Assembly: GCF_001274785.1 (NCBI RefSeq)
Contig: NZ_LHPI01000013.1
Location: 62,001-126,000, forward strand
DNA: 64,000 bases
Reading direction: 5' to 3'
Source: Vibrio hepatarius
Lineage (GTDB): Bacteria; Pseudomonadota; Gammaproteobacteria; Enterobacterales; Vibrionaceae
The position numbers were made by a program, and so were the translations under genes. Shown piece by piece: positions 58,700 through 64,000 of this stretch (position 1 is the first letter of the stretch; each line of letters begins with the position of its first letter). The notes beneath the pieces were generated by a model, which saw only the letters and a list, made by a program, of their open reading frames with translations, made no database searches and had not been told where the DNA came from.

Positions 58700-61096
58700 T
58701 TAATCGTATTTACTTGTTAGCTCAGGCACCTCAAGCATAAATGATGCAATGCCTTCTGAATTTGATGATGGATAAATCGGTACATCGAGTTTTCCTCCCA
58801 AATCACCCAAGTCTAATGGGATACTTTTTGTTTGACCTGGTGATACCTCAACACCTTCAACCATCAAGCCGAATGGAGCGTCAGAACGGAGTGTAACAAG
58901 AGCATCCTGCAAACCGGTTGCTAAGTTTCCAGAGTCAGTACGTAGTTCTGATGATGTGACTCTAGCTAGTGGCTCTCCCTGTCTGTTAAGCAGGTTTTTG
59001 CTAATGGCTAATGTCTTCAAATTCTCTAGTTTTATCCAGTTCTCAGGGGTGTATTGAAATCTCGCGGTACCAGTGCCTATGTTGTTATATTCATCTTTAA
59101 CTCGTACTGTCAGCGTGTAACTTTGTTGTTCCTGCAAAGCAGGGAAAATACGGGGTTGTTCGAGTTTCCATGTGTCTTGGCCAAGGTCAGTAATCGCAAG
59201 ATAAACTAAATCCTCACTTGGTCCACCTGATAAGCTCGCGTCGAGAATAGTCATGGCTGTGTTGTCTATGGCGCTAACGGTGATGCCGTTAATACCTTGG
59301 ATCATGTCACCAATAATGGCACCGTTATAAAGCAGCGTAACTGCTGGTGGGGTAGTGTCATTTGTGAAGGATACAACGTCTTTTCTAGCGTAATTGTGGT
59401 GCTTCTCCATCACTACTGCTTCAACGTTGTATGAGCCTTCGGGTAAAGTGCTCAAATCAAATTGGTACTTATAGTTAGTGCCATTTTCCTCAGATAATAT
59501 ACGTTTGACAGAGAGTTTCTGACCATTCGATTCTAGATAGGCTTGAGTGATCCGGGTGTTATCAAAGTAATAGCCGCGGTTTGGTTGGTAAGCATAGACC
59601 GTAACGATCTTAGTATTCTTATCCCATTCCGTACTAGTGATTTCAGGGTGGTGAGTATCGTTCCAGTGAACACTTGCCCAACCGGGTTGACCATACAAAC
59701 TACCATCCAAGTTTTTGATTGAAGAACCACTATGCAGGTTGCCGTAGGTGCCTGTATCTAAGAGCTTTGGTGGGTCGTAGGTGATAACACACTCTGTATC
59801 CCCAGCCGGCACAGTACATTTCCCCATATGCTCAAATACTTGGTCATAGTCTCTTGGTTCAACTATGATCTTTGCAGCCGTGACAGAAACTGGTAATTCC
59901 TCCGTGTACACTTCACGGCCCCAACTGCTCCAACCTATATCGGAATACTGATACTGGTTACCTTTACGAACGGGCTCTTTAGGCGCGGAATCATCAAGCT
60001 TTAAATTGTAACTCACACCTTGAATAGACCAAGAACGGCGGTCATGAAATCGCACATAGTTCCCGTTTGTAAAACCATAAGGCCGCGTGAAAACAACATA
60101 CACATACTGGTCATCGACATCATCGTAGATTGCTGAGTGCCCTACAGGAGTGATACCACCACGAACTAGGTTGGCGTAGTTAGATCTTGGTATCCGATAC
60201 ATAAAAGAAATAGGGTTCTCTTTGACAGTCATTGCCGCAACATAGGGCTCGTAACCTGCTTGGCCACCCATAACATTTGTAGAATCTGGGTCATGGATTG
60301 CGAAAAGCTGCGCGTTGCCTCCAACGGTATCAAAATACAGGTCTTGTTCTTTCGAATATGCAATGTTGCCGGCATTATCGACCACTTCAAACTGTAAGCT
60401 GTAAACAGTCTCCGCGTTGTCACCACTAGGAAACCACGATGATCCATTGCCTATATAAGCTTGCATGGCTTGAGGGTCAAAACTTGCGGCGGCTTTTTTA
60501 TAAACCTTTTCGCCAATCCTGGTTATCGCGTTAACTACTGATACGCCAGAGTTTTCATCGGCAATATCGGATACATAATATTTGTTTGTACTGTAATAGC
60601 CGGTATACCAAGTGTCTGCAGGCATGTTTATGCCATCTAATCCACCATAACTGGTTGCTTGTGGAGAACCGAGAGTGGGCGCGGTCGTGTCGATAACGAT
60701 AGGGTAGGTGTTGGTTTGTATTATTTCACCAGATAGATCCTTTATGTCAGCAACGACCGAATAGGCTCCATCATTTGGCGCCGACAAAGTTAAGGTTTTA
60801 CCGTAATAGTCACGTCCTAGCGCAGTAATCCTGTCATTTACACCTATGACATTGCTTTCCGTAGAGCTAATTGCGTTTCCGCTGCTGTCTTCAATCCTTA
60901 AGGACAATTTGCGGTCAAGGCCACCAGATACAGAGAAGGTTATGTCTGTTGTCGGGTTGAAAAACTCATTAGCACTATCTAGCTCAACTAAAGAATTGTT
61001 TGTATCAATAAAAGATAAAGACAACACCTCGGCATTAACAATGGCACTAAATAAAGTTAAAGGTATCAATGGCCATATGTACGTTATTTTCTTCAC
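58700..61096 (-). CDS. Large secreted multi-domain protein (798 aa)
   Basis: Starts at GTG 61096 with GAGGGAT 7 bp upstream, then a signal peptide ending VNA. The body is a series of beta-sandwich-like modules with Ig/Big-type phrases (PNDGAYSVVADIKDLSGE, DTTAPTLG, FTNDTTPPAVTLLYNG). It ends in a domain similar in style to the end of the 29292-31370 protein (SPGQTKSIPLDLG). No enzyme motif is seen. Likely surface or extracellular. Confidence 0.7.
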   Translation of the reverse strand: MKKITYIWPLIPLTLFSAIVNAEVLSLSFIDTNNSLVELDSANEFFNPTTDITFSVSGGLDRKLSLRIEDSSGNAISSTESNVIGVNDRITALGRDYYGKTLTLSAPNDGAYSVVADIKDLSGEIIQTNTYPIVIDTTAPTLGSPQATSYGGLDGINMPADTWYTGYYSTNKYYVSDIADENSGVSVVNAITRIGEKVYKKAAASFDPQAMQAYIGNGSSWFPSGDNAETVYSLQFEVVDNAGNIAYSKEQDLYFDTVGGNAQLFAIHDPDSTNVMGGQAGYEPYVAAMTVKENPISFMYRIPRSNYANLVRGGITPVGHSAIYDDVDDQYVYVVFTRPYGFTNGNYVRFHDRRSWSIQGVSYNLKLDDSAPKEPVRKGNQYQYSDIGWSSWGREVYTEELPVSVTAAKIIVEPRDYDQVFEHMGKCTVPAGDTECVITYDPPKLLDTGTYGNLHSGSSIKNLDGSLYGQPGWASVHWNDTHHPEITSTEWDKNTKIVTVYAYQPNRGYYFDNTRITQAYLESNGQKLSVKRILSEENGTNYKYQFDLSTLPEGSYNVEAVVMEKHHNYARKDVVSFTNDTTPPAVTLLYNGAIIGDMIQGINGITVSAIDNTAMTILDASLSGGPSEDLVYLAITDLGQDTWKLEQPRIFPALQEQQSYTLTVRVKDEYNNIGTGTARFQYTPENWIKLENLKTLAISKNLLNRQGEPLARVTSSELRTDSGNLATGLQDALVTLRSDAPFGLMVEGVEVSPGQTKSIPLDLGDLGGKLDVPIYPSSNSEGIASFMLEVPELTSKYD

Positions 61097-61373
61097 AGAT
61101 CATCCCTCGAATAATTTCTGCCGATATTCTAGAGACATTAAAAAAATCATATGTTCATTAAGTAGCGGTAACTAGCAGTATTAAAACGACATCATTAGTA
61201 ATGGTAGTAGTTTAGGGGCATTAGGATGGGTGAACACAAAATTGCTCCTGTTTGGTGCGTTGATTAAGTGCGGCTAAAAAGACGGGGAAAATCGAAGTGT
61301 GGGTACTTGAAGATGCGTATAACTACACACTCAAACTTTTGAGTAAGTGATGCCAGTTCAAGAAGGAAACCCA

Positions 61374-61688
61374 ATGATTATTCAGGAACAGTCAAAATTG
61401 AGAGTAGAACCACTATTGGTTCTGGCTACTGAGCTAATTCAACTACGTAATGTTTCCAATTGGACAGAGGCAACCATCACTTCAAGTTCTAATTTTGGCA
61501 TGATGTTGACGACTCTCTCATACAAAACGACCTCGGGCGAAACTATCGCGTTAGAGATCCCGACTGAATTCTGTGAGCGATTCAATGACTTCAAAAAATC
61601 GTTTAACCAACAGAGCCAAAATCAAATCAAACAAATACTACTCAAGGTGAAAGCCGCTGGTGGTGTTTACGAACTCCGTATGGAATGA
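61374..61688 (+). CDS. Hypothetical protein (104 aa)
   Basis: No recognised domain. ATG 61374 has AAGGAAA upstream; earlier in-frame codons do not. Its stop overlaps the next start (ATGAATGA). The ~275 bp before it hold no supported gene. Confidence 0.55.
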   Translation: MIIQEQSKLRVEPLLVLATELIQLRNVSNWTEATITSSSNFGMMLTTLSYKTTSGETIALEIPTEFCERFNDFKKSFNQQSQNQIKQILLKVKAAGGVYELRME

Positions 61689-62533
61689 ATGAGGTCTTCA
61701 AAAAAATGGTAAGTAGCCGTAAATTATCAACATTACTAATCGCTGGAGCACTGTTCGGTGGGTTTTCTGCTCAAAGTATGGCAGCAATCAACTCCAATAC
61801 AGATCAGCCTATTGCTACAGGGAGCTCATTGCAGGTAGCGCCACCACAACTGAAAAACCTCATTGACCAAGGTGTCATTGAAGTTATCGAAGTGTTCCAA
61901 CATGATTCATTTACTGGGTGGCTAGTCAAAAACCAAGGCGAATACCATTTATATTGGGCAACTAAAGATAATTACGTTGTTGCTGGACCTCTAATTGATC
62001 AAAACGGTATCAACATAACTTCTAAGTATTTAGATGCGAAGAAGCCCATTCCTGACTACAACAAAGTTTTTGAAAATTTTGAAAACGAAGGTTGGTACTT
62101 CTCAACACACCCTAAAGGAAACAGCAAAGGCACGATGTATGTATTCATCGAACCATTCTGTGGTTGGTGCTCGAAATTGTTTAATGAAATTGAGCCAGCA
62201 ATTCAAGATGGTTTAGAAGTTCGCTGGGTACCTGTGTCATTCTTGTCTGCTCAAAGCCCGGATGTGATTGAGTACATTACTAGCCAGCCAGATCCATATG
62301 CAGCTTTGCAAGAGCATGAGCATATTCGAGCTCAACGTGCCCGTCCAAATACTAAGCCTGCAACCGTTAAAACTCGTGAACTAATAGAGAAAAACGGTGA
62401 CTTCATGAAAGCGTTCGACATCGCGGGTACGCCGGGTATTGTCTATGTTCAAAATGGAAAGGCTAAGGTGGCTGGCTATATGAAACCTGCGCAAATGCAG
62501 GAATTCATAAAAATGATTGAAAGCCAAAAATAA
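61685..62533 (+). CDS. DsbC/DsbG-like thiol:disulfide protein (282 aa)
   Basis: A signal peptide (ends QSMAA) is followed by an N-terminal DsbC/G dimerisation-like region (LKNLIDQGVIEVIEVFQHDSFTGWLV). The thioredoxin fold follows with FIEPFCGWCSKLF (active site C159-G-W-C162) and a cis-Pro loop GTPGIVYV. Periplasmic disulfide isomerase or chaperone; plasmid copies often support conjugation or secreted Cys-rich proteins, which are present here. Confidence 0.85.
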   Translation: MNEVFKKMVSSRKLSTLLIAGALFGGFSAQSMAAINSNTDQPIATGSSLQVAPPQLKNLIDQGVIEVIEVFQHDSFTGWLVKNQGEYHLYWATKDNYVVAGPLIDQNGINITSKYLDAKKPIPDYNKVFENFENEGWYFSTHPKGNSKGTMYVFIEPFCGWCSKLFNEIEPAIQDGLEVRWVPVSFLSAQSPDVIEYITSQPDPYAALQEHEHIRAQRARPNTKPATVKTRELIEKNGDFMKAFDIAGTPGIVYVQNGKAKVAGYMKPAQMQEFIKMIESQK

Positions 62534-62540
62534 CCAATAT

Positions 62541-62560
62541 GACCCGCTTTCTAGCGGGTC
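62541..62560 (+). terminator. Stem-loop after the DsbC-like gene
   Basis: GACCCGC/GCGGGTC with TTTCTA loop, 7 bp after the stop; no T-tract, so weak. Confidence 0.45.
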
Positions 62561-62617
62561 AAACATATCAACAAAGCAAATAACGCTAGTGGACGTAAAA
62601 TCACTATGGGAGAAGGC

Positions 62618-63133
62618 ATGAAGGCCTTGAAGGTTCAGTTATTAGGCATATTAGCCACTGTGTGTTTATTTAACTCCATGAGTGCATCTGCTCATGATTC
62701 TACACCCAACAACGTAAGAGAGCTGACAACTGCCGAAGTAGAGCTCCTTGGGTCTGATATTGATAACAATGGTGTTCGAGATGACATCCAAGAGTATCTA
62801 GAAGGTCGTTACTCTGGGTACCCGATCATTCGTCATGAGATGGAAAGGTATTCAAAAGCAATTGATAAGCTGATGATTGGTAGAACAATCAAGGAGCGGT
62901 TGGAGGCATATCAAGAAATGGATTCAACCAAGTACTGTGCGTTTGGCTGGGGGTACACCGAAGATGAATTCACAATGCATGTATCACAAATTTACGACAT
63001 GCAAGTAAATACGCCGCAAAGAATACTGGCTGCCAGTCGCGCCGAGCGTTCAATGAGAGGGTTTGAACGCCCACAATATCGCACTAAACCTTACAAAGAA
63101 TACTGCCATCAAGAAAAATCATCACAAAACTAA
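62618..63133 (+). CDS. Exported EF-hand-like protein (171 aa)
   Basis: A signal peptide (ends ASA) is followed by DIDNNGVRDDIQEYL, a Ca-binding loop like those in EF-hand/thrombospondin-3 motifs. Two later Cys residues (TKYCAF and KEYCHQ) may pair. GGGAGAAGG precedes ATG 62618. Confidence 0.65.
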   Translation: MKALKVQLLGILATVCLFNSMSASAHDSTPNNVRELTTAEVELLGSDIDNNGVRDDIQEYLEGRYSGYPIIRHEMERYSKAIDKLMIGRTIKERLEAYQEMDSTKYCAFGWGYTEDEFTMHVSQIYDMQVNTPQRILAASRAERSMRGFERPQYRTKPYKEYCHQEKSSQN

Positions 63134-63214
63134 AAATTAGGGCTTGCACATTCAAAGTTTAGCGTTATAAATGTGGAAAGTCCTGATTAATAGGGTGGAA
63201 GCTTGGAATTCAAA

Positions 63215-63664
63215 ATGATTGATACCGTCATAGCAAAGGGGATTAACCCAGATATGACGACCAACGTCCTTGTTTCCCCACTACCAGAAGAATTGAAGCA
63301 AAAAATCGTCGATTCTGGCTTATGTCTGCCTAATCGCTGCTTCGATAACAGCTGGTCGATAGTGATGAATGATTTGTTCCCTGGAGCGGAATACGTTTTA
63401 GCCTTTGCTTGTCGAGTGCTTCCTGTTGAGCACTCGATCATTTGTGTTAATGGCAAATACTACGATCCGACATGGGAGCTGCATTTGGGAAATATAGGGA
63501 CGAAATACGTAATGCTGGCTAAGTGGTCTAAGAAGGAGTTACCCGAAGTTGCCAAAAAAGCAAAAGGTCATGATGGGTATTTATATCCTCCAATGGTCCG
63601 ATTTTTGGAAACTAGTCATCATTTTAACAAGTTATTTTTACGCTCAAATGTATGTAAGGTTTGA
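63215..63664 (+). CDS. Hypothetical protein (149 aa)
   Basis: The central GAEYVLAFACRVLPVEHSIICVNGKYYDPTWE recalls small phage or plasmid proteins with a conserved 'H-x-W/N-x-x-x-YDPT' papain-like ending, but catalytic identity is uncertain. ATG 63215 is chosen (GGA 8 bp upstream); TTG 63203 is possible. Confidence 0.5.
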   Translation: MIDTVIAKGINPDMTTNVLVSPLPEELKQKIVDSGLCLPNRCFDNSWSIVMNDLFPGAEYVLAFACRVLPVEHSIICVNGKYYDPTWELHLGNIGTKYVMLAKWSKKELPEVAKKAKGHDGYLYPPMVRFLETSHHFNKLFLRSNVCKV

Positions 63665-63667
63665 ATA

Positions 63668-64000
63668 ATGCAAGTACACGATTTTCTGTCAGAACAACAA
63701 TTAAATTGCATCCGAGAGAAGGTTTCCCAAGGGATTGCCAACATTCAAGAAAGACTAAGTTCAGAACAGAACACATGTTTGTCAGAAGGTGTGAGTATGC
63801 CTGACCCGACAGACCGAGCAACTCTTGAGACTGAACGTAGTTGTGGTGCAGCTTTACGCAATCGTGAAGAGAAACAATTGCTTAATTTACGTAAAGTACT
63901 CGGCCGTTTAACGCATAAACTGGATGAATTTGGCTTTTGTGAAGGCTGTGGAATAGAGATCGATTATGACCGCTTGATTGGTGTTCCTACAGCTGTGAAA
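63668..64000 (+). CDS. DksA/TraR-family zinc-finger protein (3' truncated)
   Basis: About 111 residues are visible: an N-terminal coiled-coil region with RATLETERSCGAALRNRE and KVLGRLTHKLDEFGFCEGCG, then EIDYDRLIGVPTAVK. This is the first half of the C-x-x-C...C-x-x-C finger and the R-L-x-x-x-P-x-A signature. Such proteins bind RNA polymerase through its secondary channel. The last Cys pair lies beyond the window. It starts 4 bp after the previous gene. Confidence 0.85.
   Translation, partial: MQVHDFLSEQQLNCIREKVSQGIANIQERLSSEQNTCLSEGVSMPDPTDRATLETERSCGAALRNREEKQLLNLRKVLGRLTHKLDEFGFCEGCGIEIDYDRLIGVPTAVK

Overview
The window is part of a large low-copy plasmid (or plasmid-like chromid) of a gamma-proteobacterium, most likely Vibrionaceae. 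Evidence for a plasmid: an iteron origin with a Rep_3-type initiator at the left end, a KfrA-like coiled-coil tail beside it, a PRTRC cassette (ParB-related, ThiF-related), a CI-like repressor and many phage- or plasmid-type orphan genes. Evidence for Vibrionaceae: a GlyGly-CTERM serine protease and the general look of the btuB and secreted proteins. I found no rRNA, tRNA, CRISPR array, transposase or insertion sequence.

Layout. 1-2.1 kb: the end of a coiled-coil gene, its terminator, oriV (GATC-containing 13-mer-like repeats, iterons, DnaA box) and repB. 2.1-4.2 kb: a cobalamin riboswitch and btuB, a self-contained cargo unit. 4.2-15.5 kb: mostly minus-strand short operons encoding a RecE-like exonuclease, an SPFH membrane protein, Zn-ribbon proteins, a WGR protein, a ParE-like protein, and an operon ending in an exported nitrilase-fold enzyme. 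15.6-22.6 kb: plus-strand genes including an XRE-like regulator, a secreted trypsin-like protease, a DUF6884-like protein, a NYN nuclease and a VRR-NUC nuclease. 22.6-27.7 kb: minus-strand NAD-dependent DNA ligase, a methyltransferase-like protein and a K+ channel with an RCK domain. 27.9-29.3 kb: signal peptidase I and small membrane proteins. 29.3-34.4 kb: a secreted Ig-repeat protein and two tandem Sel1-repeat paralogues. 34.6-37.0 kb: a DndC-like PP-loop protein. 38-45 kb: the PRTRC cassette. 46-53 kb: a CI-like repressor and a 1690-residue methyltransferase-helicase. 53-64 kb: small membrane genes, a NinX-like protein, a membrane HEXXH protein, a large secreted protein, a DsbC/G-like protein, an EF-hand-like secreted protein and a truncated DksA/TraR protein.

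Regulation looks coordinated. Seventeen operon starts carry a directional TTGCGCG element (three are one-base variants, TTGTGCG or TAGCGCG) placed like a -35 box, 16-17 bp before an A/T-rich -10. Intrinsic terminators often sit just in front of the next such promoter. Five of these operons (RecE-linked gene, DNA ligase, PRTRC B/ThiF, PRTRC E/C/F, ParB) also share a leader with TAACCA and CACTGTGGA just before the start codon. Initiator-type repeats recur at 8987-9031 and 38198-38212, far from the origin, as expected for sites that titrate or handcuff the initiator.

Functional assignments rest on motifs read by eye; no searches were run. Many genes remain hypothetical and are described as such.
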